Source: Ulota crispa (taxonomy: Eukaryota; Streptophyta; Bryopsida; Orthotrichales; Orthotrichaceae). Taken from it: 64,000 nt of DNA. Each line of letters begins with the position of its first letter. Within the stretch, counting starts at the first letter, position 1. Positions 32,599 to 45,300 of this stretch are shown here, in pieces. The position numbers and the translations under genes are program-made. The notes under the pieces are model-generated. The model had not been told where the DNA came from. It made no database searches and saw only the letters and a program-made list of their open reading frames with translations. The DNA lies in assembly GCA_963920765.1 (NCBI GenBank), contig OY987243.1, forward strand, positions 11,842,001-11,906,000, read 5' to 3'.

Positions 32599-35500
32599 TT
32601 ACAGTTCAGAATCTACAGATAGCTTGTCAATAGCAGTGAAGAGCTCAAAAAAGGCCTTGAAATGCTGATATGAAATGTCTACATCCTCAGCTCCACACAT
32701 TTCCCGTACACTGCAAGTAAAGAAACACAAGTCTCTCCCAAGTCAAAATTTCCATGAGTTTCAAAATGCAATATCAGCTTGGTTGAGAACACACGCCGCT
32801 TTCCTAAACCTCCCATCTAAAGAATTATAGCCAAACTCTTCCACGAATTGTATTTCAGAGAGTTGTAGGATGAAACATCCATTACACAACAAAGCAATAA
32901 TAGTATTGTAACAAAAAGAATCGCATGGAATATCCATGAACTGGTCCAGTACAGAGCCTTACCTGTGCATGGATAATTGAGGCATGCCACAGTCCACAGT
33001 CCGGATACCAATGCCAGATGCAAGTATTGGGCCGATTGTAGATCCACAACCCATGTCATTTCGGACCACAAAATTCTGCATCAGATAACAAAGAAAAAGC
33101 AAAATGAATAGAACTCCCATCCAAATCCAACATTTCTAATATACTGAAACATGAACAAAGTAATACCATAATATGTTATAGAACCCAACATCGATAGTAC
33201 TAAAATTACGACATAGTAAGCAACGCCAAAGGCCAAAAAATTTCTGACGGCGCCCTTGAATTGTAACAATAAGCTTGGTGAATAAGCAATCAAAAGAGCA
33301 GTTGTGTAAGAGTTTTGTTGTACCTGGGTTGGGACACCAGCAACTTTTGCCACTTCCTTGAAGAGGAAAGCCGTTACAGTATTAGTAGCATATCGTTGGT
33401 TAGCATTATATTTGATGACTAGACCCTCATGCAGCTTAGGTTGATGGTTTTCTTCATGCCTATCGGCATAATTTGGATGCAGGGCATGCGCCATGTCAGC
33501 AGACACTGTTCACAAGGAGGTAATACATTACATCTTCAAATCAAATGATCTTCAGCAATTCTAATTGGATGAACTTTACGTAGGATAATAGACCCTGTCA
33601 GTGAAGAAGCCACAGATCTACATCTCGGTAAAAATTGAACAGTTAGGAAATTGGGAGCGACTAAAATTGTAAGAAGATACACCGACCTCAATGATTTACA
33701 GCTTTTATAAGAAGTGATCCATGTGAAAGGAAAATTCTGAATTCTAAAAGAGCTTGTGTACGCAAGACTCTTAATATAAGCAAACCTGTCTTGTTGATCT
33801 ACAAACGGACATCAAACTATTAAGCTTTCTGCACTACAACTTACCCAGAAACGACTTCCGAATGGTGCGCTCTTCAATACCCTCAGTGGGAGTGTGTCTC
33901 GTGAGCCACCTTGTGATGCGACCCATAGCTTGAAACATCACAGGTGATCCCGCTCCTTGAGCTGAATCTGACCCAACCTGAAAAGAGGACCCTTTACAAT
34001 CCACAAAAAAACCCTTGACGACAGTGATTGATTAACGAGCACAATTTTGTTTCTTAGCGAGATCAGAAATCAGGGAAAAGAAGGGAATCAATATAGGTTA
34101 CCTCTTCATTGTCAAACAAGGCAATTGCTCGAATGCAACTCTCATTAGCCAAGGAGGCTGTATCGGAACACGTATCCAAAAGGGCACGCAGTGCGCAGAA
34201 TGACGAAGCCAAATTGTCAAGCCTGCCTGAGAAGATGAACTCTTTACGAGCTCCACCGAGACAACTGGGTTGCGTGTCGCAAACATTCAGCTCAAAGTCC
34301 ACTATCTCCTCCACCGAGCAGTTCAGTTGCTCTGCAAGGACCTGCAAGGTTGCAAGTTCTGGTTCTTGATTTCCCATAGAATAGCCTGTAGTAAATAAGT
34401 TCTATCACCCTACTAAAAATCAGTTGCACCCACAGTAGAGTGCTCTACTTCAATGCTCAAGAAAACTTGACCTTTAGCAGTTCAAGGATGCACTGAAATC
34501 ACAATGGAGGAAGTTGGTAATGTGAGTGACCTCCAAAAGTAACGGATGATGAGGTTTTTTTGACGAGTTTGTTGCTCCATTGCCACCTTCAATCTGGCTT
34601 CCCGACTCAGACTTGTCAAGAAGCTCTGACTTGATCTGAGTAGCTAGTACTGGAGCCAAATGAGTCTCCATGTTTGGTTTGAAGCCATCGGTATTCACGG
34701 TCCTAAGCAGAAAGTATTATCGATGTCAGGTAAGCAACCTAAAAATTTCCAGGATCTAATTTTCTTAACACCTGTAATCGTGGAGCTTTGTTCTTCTATT
34801 AGAAATGCAGTCTCAAAGAGATTGTGTAAAAAAAATTATAGAGATTTGTTGTACAGAATAATGAAAACTCTCCAAGTTACCCCTATTTGCTCAAAAGGGA
34901 TTTGAGTACATACCTGTCGAGGTGAATAGCCAAAGTGGGTATGCGCATGATTGGACGCTGAACCTTCACCAGCTCTTGCACCACAGTCCCATTTTTCCTT
35001 CTCAAAAGTACACGCCCAGCGACACTCAGATCACGATCAAACCAAGTATGCCACAATCCGCCCCCGTAAGTTTGCACTCCCACGTTCAAAAATCCAGATT
35101 TAGTGGCCGCTGATACAGGCTTGAGTTTAGGACACGGGCTGTCTGTGTGTGCTGCCACTACATGAAAGCCATTGCCAACCTCATATCTGTGAAGAGCATA
35201 CAATAAGTGACGATGATTCACGAAAGCTCAGAACTATAACGAGAGTTTCACACGATCATCCTACTGAGCTTGCGAGAAAATGCTTCCAAATATAGGAATC
35301 GACAAGCCGTGATTCACAAAAAAAATAGAATCCATTTAGCAAGTTTAGAGAAACTAACTTTTGTCCGATAGCAAAGGCAAAGATCGAAGACATATTTCTA
35401 GTGAAGAAGTAACGACCGCCGGGTTGTACCGCCCACTCTTGTTCCTCGTTCAGCTGCTGAAATCCTGCTTTCAATAGTTGCCGCTTGGCCTCCGCTGAAA

Positions 35501-37315
35501 TTAAAACAGATTGTCATCAGGCCAAGGTCAACCTCGCTTCAAAATACAAAAAGCAACAGCCACTTTATCCTGGTTGTGTGGACTATCACATTAATCACAT
35601 TCCTCATTTTATCGCCCACGCTCATATTCACATCATTCAAACAACCTTAGCATATTAATGATCACTGTAACATTCCAATGTAGGTAGGAAACGACCATGT
35701 GATTGAGGTTCACCTGTTGCATGAAAAGGTGTCCACGATTCATTCAGAAAGTTCAGCATATCACTGACGATTGAGATATCACGGCCAACTCCCTGTTCAA
35801 GATTCACACTTTCAGTTGACAAATCTGGCTCGGGTGTTAATTCCTGGCAAGACCAATCGCATGCTTCTCTCCATCTTTCAAATTTGAGAAAGCCGACTGA
35901 AAAGAAAAACGCATTTAAAGTTGACATAAGGCATGCCAAATCTCCTGAACTCTCAAATGTTCTTACAAATTAAAGCATGCGTATAGTAGGGGATGCTAAA
36001 CCGTTAAGGACCTAATCCCGTCTTTAGATCGGCCCCTATTCCCAACAGCAGATCGCCTATTCATATATTTGTTGTACCAAATTGGCAAGTGATGTAAGCA
36101 TGACTTGGTAAAATATATATGATTACTGATCTTTGAATGGAAATGACTTACAGTGGTCTACCACCTTCCACCTTGAAATTACATAAGAATCTCATTCAAA
36201 TATATACCATATATATATATATATGCATGTGTGCATTTCAAAATGAATTTAACTCTTCTGCTCAAAGTGATCTCTTCACAGCTCTATACTGATTTCTTAA
36301 AAAGAATACTCCTTCAAAAGTAATTAAATGCTAAAAAAGACGCAATTAATATCCTCTGCCTTACACCAATTTGAAGTAAAAAACATTTGTCTTAGAAATG
36401 CACATCCGTACAAGGTGTATCTGGAGTGATAGCCGGTAAACATTTCCTCTCATAGAGAAGAATTGTATACTGTAAATAAAGATTTGAATCTCATGAAAAC
36501 CGCTTCCTCATCATGGAGTTCCCCTATCTCGTACTAGTTTCGTTGTCCTCGCAACTTGAAAGAGAATTCTTCTTCTTGCTCAGTCTCACAAATTAGGGTT
36601 TACAGAGAGTACAATCCAAATCTGTGAAATTTAAATTGTACATTTCACGGGTAAGCGTTAGGGTTTGTAAACAAACTAAATGATCATTGACCCAAATCAC
36701 ATTCTTTTGTGAAGAACAAGTTGCTAAACATTCAAATTGTTCATGTTTCAGTTTCACATAATCCTCATTCCTGCAACTCGGAACGCAATCAGCGTCCGGA
36801 GCCTGTAAATTTCCAAACAGATGAGAGTTTCTACTGAATTTTAGAATTAAACGGTATCATCTCAGAAGAACAGGATAGAGGAACACCGTATAATAAGATA
36901 CCTTGTTAGCCGAGACGCTCTGACTGCTGGTAGTCGCACCGCAGACACCCGACGCTCGTGAATTGTCATGACTTGCATTCCGGCTCGACTGCCATTGCGT
37001 TCCGGAATCCCGTCTTGAGAACGAATTGTCATTAGTTCCACAAGCTCGTGTGCTAGCACGGCAGACAAGATTTCTCTCGTGTTTTGACCAGAGATTGTCG
37101 CGTCCGGGGCACAAAAGCCGCGCAGCACAGCCAATTTCGACAGAAGTGTACGAGTGAAACGCCGCGACACCGGTGAGGCTACGTCGGCATGCCATTTTCA
37201 ATCCAGAGGAGATTTCGAGCTGCGGCGAAGCGACGAACGACGACGACGACATGCTCCAGGCGTTGCACGTCGACTTCGGCAGTGCTGCAGAAACACACGA
37301 TGTCGCGGCGTCCAT
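32599..37315 (-). CDS. DAP: Aspartyl aminopeptidase (M18), plastid-type, 10 exons
   Basis: A dinuclear-zinc peptidase that removes N-terminal Asp/Glu from peptides and works as a dodecamer in the family. Exons (minus strand): 37315-36902, 35843-35714, 35494-35359, 35186-34914, 34702-34531, 34341-34102, 33977-33845, 33505-33324, 33075-32963, 32710-32599. All junctions are GT/AG and phases agree, giving 634 residues. The start is the first ATG in the frame. Residues 1-138 are Ser/Arg-rich and transit-peptide-like. The M18 core starts near 160 ([10 protein letters not shown]). Metal and catalytic motifs are present: AAHTDSP (about 240), [31 protein letters not shown] (451-455), [15 protein letters not shown] and MPQLSMHS, ending EMCG. 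An alternative acceptor at 35896 would break the frame. The extra N-terminus makes it longer than usual (about 480-530). Confidence 0.93.
35844..36901 (-). other. Intron 1 of the aspartyl aminopeptidase gene
   Basis: An intron of about 1.06 kb between the N-terminal extension exon and the catalytic exons. It contains an (AT)n microsatellite near 36210-36224 and nothing else that I recognise. Confidence 0.7.
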
Positions 37316-37482
37316 GACGCGCGAGCACAAAACAAGCACGAGCCCGAGGATTCTCGCGAGCTCGGCCTCAGATTCCTGCCATGGCCAATCTATGGTATCC
37401 CGGCATCCCTCCCTCCCAAGCTTCACTTAGGTCACGCCATAACACTTTTCATCCTTTTCTCTCCCAATTCTCATTTTTGAAT
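37316..37482 (-). promoter_or_regulatory. Upstream region of the aspartyl aminopeptidase gene
   Basis: GC-richer leader and proximal promoter, bounded upstream by the foldback element that starts at 37483. The mobile insertion therefore sits less than 170 bases from the start codon. No specific motif assigned. Confidence 0.4.
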
Positions 37483-38262
37483 GGGAATTGATACGTATAT
37501 CACACCTTTTGAACTACAGTAAGGTAGAAATACCATAAACAGTTACTGACCGATAATGGCAGAGTAGATTGTCCTTAAACCAACAAGAGTTGGTTTTGAA
37601 AGAGATTTTAGAAAGATGCTTTTTTTTTACATTTGATTGGTTTAAATTTATTTCAGAACATGGTTTAGAGGTAACCGTTTAAGGTGCACTTATGAAACCA
37701 TAATCAATCCAAACCCTAAATCCACATTTATATTGCATAAAATATTCGTTTTTGAATTTTTTTTTTTTTTTTTTTTGCACTCTTCCTTATCCTTGTTTTT
37801 CCACAGATTGAGCTTAATTTCTCAAGAAATTTCCCATATCTTCAAGCTAAACTTCCTTATTTTAACCATTTATGGTATTTCTACCTTACTATACCTCACC
37901 CCAAGGTAAATTTCAGATTTCTACCATCAAAAAGCTAAATTTGAGAATTTGGAATTTAGATTTGGACTAAGAGACCATGATTTAGTTTAGAACCATAAAA
38001 GAAGTTGCAATTCAACAACACCCCATGAAAAAGTTTAACTAGGGAGAAAAGTGTTCTTTTACTTTTGTTTGCAAAAAAAGATAAGCTTTTTCATTAGGTG
38101 TTGTTGAATTGCAACCTTTTTATGGTTCTAGACTAAATCATGGTCTCTAAGTCCAAACCCAAATTCAAATTTCTCAAATTCAGCTTTTTGATGGTAGAAA
38201 TCTAAAATTTACCCCGGGAGTGTGGTATAGTAGTTCAAAGGGTGTGGTACACATATCAATGC
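37483..38262. mobile_element. Foldback element, GGGAATTGATA family (large copy)
   Basis: Outer ends GGGAATTGATACGTATATCA and the reverse-complement region GGTACACATATCAATGCC. Next inside, CACACCTTTTGAACTAC (37502) pairs with GTAGTTCAAAGGGTGTG (38229). An inner hairpin has arms at about 37912-38055 and 38075-38217. The inner hairpin is homologous to the elements at 43307-43715 and 44894-45279, while 37520-37910 is extra. Confidence 0.75.
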
Positions 38263-38350
38263 CTGTTTTGAATTTATGCATATTTTACCTATGTCTTTGA
38301 CCGTATATATGTTATTCACCTCAAGTATAAAGGAAGGTTGCCTATTCTTC

Positions 38351-39231
38351 CTAAAAGACCATAGGGCATAGTATATATGCAGACGTATCATTGTCATTGC
38401 TACCAATAAGAAATTTTGATTTGGGATTTCAAGTAGTTCACTAGAACCGCATTGATCTATTCTTCAACTTCTTTGTTGATCTCAAATGTAGTAGAGGTGC
38501 GAATCCATTCCAAATACAAGAAAAATACCCCATATTGTACTAGTCACAAAAGGTCTTTTAGTCATTTAAAGGTTAAACAACCAATCGACCGCCGTAAGCA
38601 GTACAATACAATGTATTTTTCTTGTATTTGGAGTGCATCCACACCTTTATTACAATTGAGATCAACAAAGAAGTTGGAACATAGATCAATGCAATTCTAG
38701 TGAGTTAGTCAAAATCCCAAATTAAAACTTTTTGTTGGTAGCAAATGCCAGTTATACAATAGCGTACATTCTATGTCCTATGGTCAGTTGGTCGTTTAAG
38801 GGTTCCCTTAGATACAAACTTCTTTCTTGTATTTGGAATGGATTCACACCTTTACTACATTTGAGATTAACAAAGAAGTTGGGATATAGATCAATGTGAT
38901 CTTAGTGAGCTATTTGAGATCCCAAATTAAAATTTCTTGTTGGTAGCAAATACCAATTACTTGACAACATATATACTATGCCCTATGGTCGTTTAAGGCC
39001 TTAAACATCCCATGGGCATGGGCATAGTAGATACGTTGTTGTATAATTGGCATTTGTTACTAACAAGACTTTTTTATTTGGTATCTTTAATAGCTCACTA
39101 GAATTGCATTGATCTATGTTTCAACTTCTTTGTTGATCTCAAATCTAGTAAAGGTGTGGATCCATTACAAACACAAGAAAAATACCTTGTATTGTATTGA
39201 CCGCAAAGTGTCTTTTAACATTTTAGGTTAA
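38351..39231. repeat. Cluster of four copies of a 230-bp short element in mixed orientation
   Basis: Four related units: 38351-38576 (plus), 38573-38804 (minus), 38815-39000 (minus), 39001-39231 (plus). Each carries the blocks GACCATAGGGCATAGTATAT, TTCTTTGTTGATCTCAAAT and TCCATTCCAAATACAAG, or their reverse complements. Units 1 and 2 share the TTAA at 38573-38576. Ends resemble TTAAAGGACC / GGTTAA. Further copies lie at 39518-39750 and 49687-49914. Non-coding. Confidence 0.8.
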
Positions 39232-39517
39232 GGGGTGGAGGTTCACACTAAATACCATGTCTCATTGAAATTTGAGAATTTGATTGGTATAAAGCCAAAA
39301 GTTGGGACTTGGTACTTCACACTATGTCCCAAGTTTCACATCTTGGTTCATTCTATTTTGTTTACAAGGCAACACTTTTTGAAAATTTTGCTCCCAAGAG
39401 GGTGGACTTCACTCCAAATTTGAATCAACTAGTTTGTTGAATCCAACTTTCAACCCAAGTGCTATCAATATTTTTGTATAAAATATGCATGATTGTCTTT
39501 AGTATTTGTTTTTTCCC

Positions 39518-39750
39518 TTAACCCTTAAACATCAAAAAGGCCCTTTGCAACTAGTACAATACATGGTATTTTTTTGTATTTGGAATGGATCCACACCTCT
39601 ACTACATTTGAGATCAACAAAGAAACTAGAGTATAGATAAACGTGGTTCTAGTGAGCTATTTGAGATCCCAAGTTAAAATTTCTTATAGGTAGCAAATGC
39701 CAAATATATGCCAACGTATCTACTATACCCTTGGGACGTTTAAGAGTTAA
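39518..39750 (-). mobile_element. 230-bp TTAA-flanked short element, minus orientation
   Basis: TTAACCCTTAAACATC at the left and GGGACGTTTAAGAGTTAA at the right, with TTAA at 39518-39521 and 39747-39750. The interior matches the clustered units just upstream in reverse. Confidence 0.75.
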
Positions 39751-41899
39751 TAATCCAATGAGGTGTGACTTGCAGAGATGGGATGTAGGACATAATGCAA
39801 ATGGCCCTAAAAACGTCATGTATTATTTTGGATGACTATGAATGAATGGGGAGTTAAATTGGGTGGATGAAAATGTCATGACCCTTGATGGATGAATGAT
39901 TGATGAATGAACTAACGCACAATAAAATGTGAATTAGTGAGCAATGAGAAAACCCTTAAATGCGGACATCTTCGGATGATGGATTTGTGCATTGGAGTTA
40001 GACAACTCCACTTGCATAACAAGGGTATTGCACTTGAGGACAAGTGTATGGAATGTACAACTTAAGGACAAGTGTATGGGATGTACAACTTGAGGACAAA
40101 GGCATGATATGTACACTTGATGACAAGTGTCAGGATGATTGCTTGATGACAAGACAAAGATTGAAACTTGGAGCTAAACAACTCCAAGTAAAAGATGAGA
40201 TATGATATGAGTTATATTTAGAATACTTCTAAATATAACTCAACCTTAACAAATGGCTGGAGAAGAATATTAAAGATAGAAAGATAAATTTAGTTAAAGT
40301 AATTCTATTTTTATGAAAAGACAGATAGTGTAAGATGGAGCTTGGAGGGTGAGGAGATTAATTCTTGTTGGGAATTAATCTCTTTATGGTTAAGTGGTTG
40401 AGCTCCTTGTGGTTTTTATAATTTATTGTGTATAAATTGTTGTTTTATATGAGTAATTGGATGATTGAAGTTACAAACTTAAGGAAGTTTGTAACAGAAA
40501 ATGATGACACTATTTTGTTTTGAAACTTCTTTCACGTGCCATGATTCTATTTTGAGTTTTTCTGCATGTGTTTGCTTGTAGTTTTTAACCAAATTTACAT
40601 TATTCACCTCGACAGCACCAAGTATTATTTAAAGACTACATGTTACCTTTTGGATGACTATAGATGAATGAGATAGCTAATTTGGGTGAATGCGTTTGTA
40701 TTGGGATGAAAGGTATCCTCAAAACACTTCGTCATTGATATCTATGTATTGGGGAAGGACAAGTATGATTGAAGTATAGGTAAAAAAGCTTTGTGATTAG
40801 CTAAATTCTCGTATCTTTTGAAATCTCATTTTTGTGTGTACCGTGTAATTAGGGAGGATTATAAGTTTTTGGTTTTATTTAAATGGATGAGTTTTAAGCA
40901 ATAGGAACAAGGATGTAATCTTTTATGACCTTGTAACAAGACCATTTGCATATTGCTCATTATTGATTTTGTGGATTATCAACTTGATAACTTATATCAC
41001 ATCTTTGTGCTCAGCAAAATGAATTTCTACTAGTCCAATATTTGAACTTTGGAATGCTTAGGGAGTAAGTGGTAAAAATATTCGTTTTATAATAGACGAT
41101 TGATTACACACTATATTTAATAGTTGGTGTATATGTTAAATCCTTACCAATTAATGTGGCAAGCTACCAACTAGACACTGCTCATCAAAAGTTCTCAATT
41201 TCATTATCAACAATTTAATAAAAGAAAAAGGAGTTGAGATTATTAAATTGTCAAACAATCAAATTGTACAACATTTAATAGATGCTATATCTCAAACCGG
41301 AGAAGGATAGAGTTTGTGATTTTCTATATACCTGTAGTTTGGCATAAAATAAATCCCTAAAATTTTGCCTAATTGTTCTATAAATTATTCTTCAAAAGTG
41401 TCCAATGTTAAACAATTCAAAACATTGAAATGTTAAATATTATAGAAGTCATTAAACTTAACTATCAATAGAAGGTCAAGGTTGATTCCAAGAGGGCTCA
41501 ATTTATAACAAATTTTATATCAAGGATTAATTTTAGAAAGTGGAAGATGCTTAGAAAAGGGCTTAATTCTACCAATTCTTTTGGTTGAATGCCAATTAAT
41601 AACAACTTTTTTTGATAGTGCCTAATCTTGCTTAATTATGAAATGAAATGCCCAATTGGTTTTTTCTCAAAAAATAATCAATTTGGCCAAGACCTACCAA
41701 ATCTGCTCTCAACCTACAGTAATTTATGTTGATAGAGGGGCTTGCTTTCAATATGAATAATATGCTAAAATAATATAATTCCTACAAATGAAAAATGCAA
41801 AAATAAAAATTTGCTTTGAAAATTTACAAAAGTGTTACTAGATATCACAAAACAGAAGGTTTCATTTATTTTGAGAGATGCAATTAGCAAAATTCTTGG
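39751..41899. other. AT-rich intergenic DNA with a minor tandem repeat
   Basis: At 40031-40153 a degenerate 27-28-bp unit (CACTTGAGGACAAGTGTATG plus about eight bases) is repeated about four and a half times. The rest has no gene or element that I can support. A diverged pair of direct-repeat stretches (about 39815-39885 and 40645-40705) is noted among the rejected items. Confidence 0.5.
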
Positions 41900-42148
41900 T
41901 TAACCCGTGAGCGCCCCAGCGCCCCAAATCTAGCCTCTCCATTTTTAGCAATACGCTGACTTTTACCATTATAATTTTTTGATCCGTGCGATGAATGTTT
42001 ACCAAATTTGTCATACATTTGAAAACCCTAAGCATTGTGGAAGGTCAAATATTAACTATTCTAAATGTTATTTTTGAACTTATAGCGCCAAATTATTTGC
42101 AATGAGGTTCAACCCAATACGAATTTGGGCTGGGCGCTCAGGGGTTAA
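41900..42148. mobile_element. TTAA-family short element (GCGCCCCAGC subtype)
   Basis: Left TTAACCCGTGAGCGCCCCAG, right CTGGGCGCTCAGGGGTTAA, with TTAA at 41900-41903 and 42145-42148. 249 bp; the termini are the same as in 7190-7410. It lies about 240 bases beyond the aquaporin stop codon and so could supply or disturb its 3' end. Confidence 0.8.
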
Positions 42149-42389
42149 AGCACTCGTAATAACCACACACACACAAACCTTCAAAATGTCACAATTCAAA
42201 AACGCAATATTATACTTATGTGGATACATCAAACTACTCAATGAACTACAAATAATACTGATGGAAGTTAAACCTTTGGCATTTCAAATGGAAAAATACC
42301 TTACCTCTTTAATTTTACAATTCATTTAATGTTGATTGAAACATATCAATTTACAAATGTGAGTGTCACTCAATTCTAGAAACAAAGTT

Positions 42390-45300
42390 TCATTGGGCAC
42401 CAAGATATTGTATAAATTCTGTAATTTCTTTGTATAGAGCTGCTCGTAATATGTATTTATAATATATAGATGCCAATGCCGCACCAAGGCATGGACCTAT
42501 CCAAAACACCCACTTCATCCCAAAAGAAAGTTACGGAATAAAATGTCAATATTTGTCATCAATAATAATTTCATATGTTTAAAGATAACTTGTAAATGAT
42601 ATAGTCTTACTATAAAGTTATAGTTTATTGAAAGGAACATTCTTTATATCAAATGTACCATTTCTATAAAAATGGTTTACCAAAGAAAAACTAAAATCTG
42701 GTAATCACATCAAACTAATCATCTTTTTCCTTATAAAATAAATCAAAGAAAATAAACAAACCGTGTTTTTGGCATCAAGTAAAGAAACTTAAATAATTCT
42801 TAGGTGAACTTTAGATGTAGCCCTTCTAAGCTATGCACCGTTTAAAGAAAACTTCACTTTTTTTAATCCAGTGATCAGTAATCCCAAATTATGTTATTCA
42901 TTTTTAGCACAAGTGGCTAAAAACTATGCTAAAAAGCTAAATTTCTCAAATTTAACACTAAAAAATTTACATTTTTTAGCTGCACAAAAATTTTGTTAGC
43001 AATTTTGCAAAATTTAACCAATAGAAAGAACACTAATTGCCACCTTTCTAAAGTTTTTTACATATATAAGTTTTCCCTAAGTTGCTAGAAATTTCCTTTG
43101 GCCAATTTTGTATTCTAATGAATAAAATATAAATATAATATAAATGAGAGTGAAATGAATTTTAAAAAGACGAAAACATAAAGCTTCATTCGTTTTTTGA
43201 CCAAATAAAAAAGGCCTCAAAAGAGTCTCTTATGGCTTTCGGAGACAATAGAGTAAGTGTAACTAGTACAGATGTGGATGAATGCAAAGAAATAACAAAA
43301 AATTAAGGGAATTGATATGTGCACACCGGGGTTGATATTTGCACACTCCCCTGGAGATAAATTGTAGATTTTTACCATGAAAAATCTGAATTTGAGAATT
43401 TTGAATGTAGGTTTGGATTTAGAGATCATATTTTACTCTAGAACCAATAAAAAAAAGTTGTAATTAAACAATACTTAGTGAAAAAGCTTAGTTAGTGGAA
43501 AAGTGTTACTTTTACTTTTGTTTGTGAAAAAGATAAACTTTTTCATTGGTTGTTGCTCAATTGCAAACTTTTTTATGGTTTTAGAGTAAACCATGGTCTC
43601 TAAGTCCAAATCTAAATTCAAAATTCTCAGATTCAAATTTTTGATGATAGAAATCTACAATTTACCTCCTAGGGGTGTGCAAATATCAACCCCCGGTGTG
43701 CACATGTCAATTCCCAAAATTAACTGCAAATGCAATGATTCTAAAAAATACCAACAAAAACCCATGTGATTTATTTTTGGTAGTATAGAAACGGGTCATC
43801 CAATTTGTTAAGGAAACACCTTTGTTAGTGGAAGGTATTGCACAAATCGATTTTGAAATATTTAGTTCTTGTGTAAATATTTTTTTATAATCTTCAAAAA
43901 AAACTAAAGCACTTACTTAGAAAAAAAATAAAAAAATAAGAGAAAACAGTATTTATTTCATGCACAATATATGACTTAGTTGGATATTTGGAAAGTGACT
44001 TACATGGTGACTCCAATATGATTGGCTGACCGCGCTACCAAAGCTACGAGCTGGATTTATGCCAGTGCCAGTTATAGGAATTGTAGCAAGATGTACCATA
44101 AACACTGCAAAACCAATTGGAAGTGGGGCAAGGACCTGAACACAACATAAATTTTGTTTTTTAACAATCATGAACCCATGTTTTACCACAATTGCAATAT
44201 ACACTAGAAGATCAGTTACCAACCTATTTTTAACGTTCACATGTATTGATATTGAAATTATGTGAACATCATTTTTATTTTTAAAATTTTAATGTGATGA
44301 AATATGGCTTCTATTGAAAGCGAAAGTGCAATGAAAAATCAATTTTCAAACATTCTGACAAACAAGAATGTTGAATGTCACCAACTCCTTCAATGCAAGA
44401 CTTTATAAATAAAAATTGCTAGTAATTGCACTTACTTATTTTTTTACTTGTCAAATTTCTACATAGAGTCAACAATGCCCATCTTTTTGTAGCTAAAACT
44501 ACTGAATTGGAATAATCCAGTGTTTACAACAGCAATGGATTCCAATTGCAAAACCTATTCTATTGGACGATGTAAAAATAAATAAAAACCTCTTTTCAAG
44601 GTTTTTTTCTGTGCAAAAGGTTGTGAATATCTACAAACATGTTTGATCACCAACCAATGAATGAAATGGAAAGTTGCAAAATACCAAAAGAAGGTTAACA
44701 ATTTATCAACCCCTCTCGTGTAAAAAATTAATACCACAAGCACTTTGAAAACATCATGTGCGCACTATTTTTGTAAAATGTTGTTACAAAATAATATATT
44801 TATAAACTTTTGAACATAAAAATATATTTCCATTGCCAAAAGCTTTCATTTTCCTAGTATTACATATTGTATGAGAGCTTAAAGTGTTACTAAGGGAATT
44901 GATATATGCACACCCAAGGTTTGTTACATGTACACCTAAATTTTAGATATTTATTATCAACAAGTTGAACTTGGAAAATTTGAGTTCACTTTTAGAGACC
45001 TTGATTTAGTCTAGAGCCACAAAGGAGGATACAATTGAACAACACCTAATGAAAAAGCTTTGCTAAGGGGACAAATTATTACTTTTACCCTTATTTGTAA
45101 AAAGAAGCTAGGTGTTTCCATTGGACATTATTCAATTGTATCCTCTTTATGGTTCTAGACTTTTCAAGGTTTATAAATCCAAAAATAAATTCAAATTTTC
45201 ACATTCAAATTGTTGATGGTAAATATCTAAAATTTAGGTGTACACAAAACAAACCCCGGATGTGCATATATCAATTCCCTTTAATAATACCAAGCTTAAA

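Noticed and set aside
35844-35896. Earlier acceptor for aminopeptidase exon 2
   Set aside because: Using the TTTTCAG site near 35897 would shift the frame relative to exon 1. The acceptor at 35844-35845 keeps phase with both neighbours.
39815-40705. Diverged direct repeats (around 39815-39885 and 40645-40705) that might suggest a small terminal-repeat element
   Set aside because: The repeats are short and weak, no coding part lies between them, and no target duplication was found.
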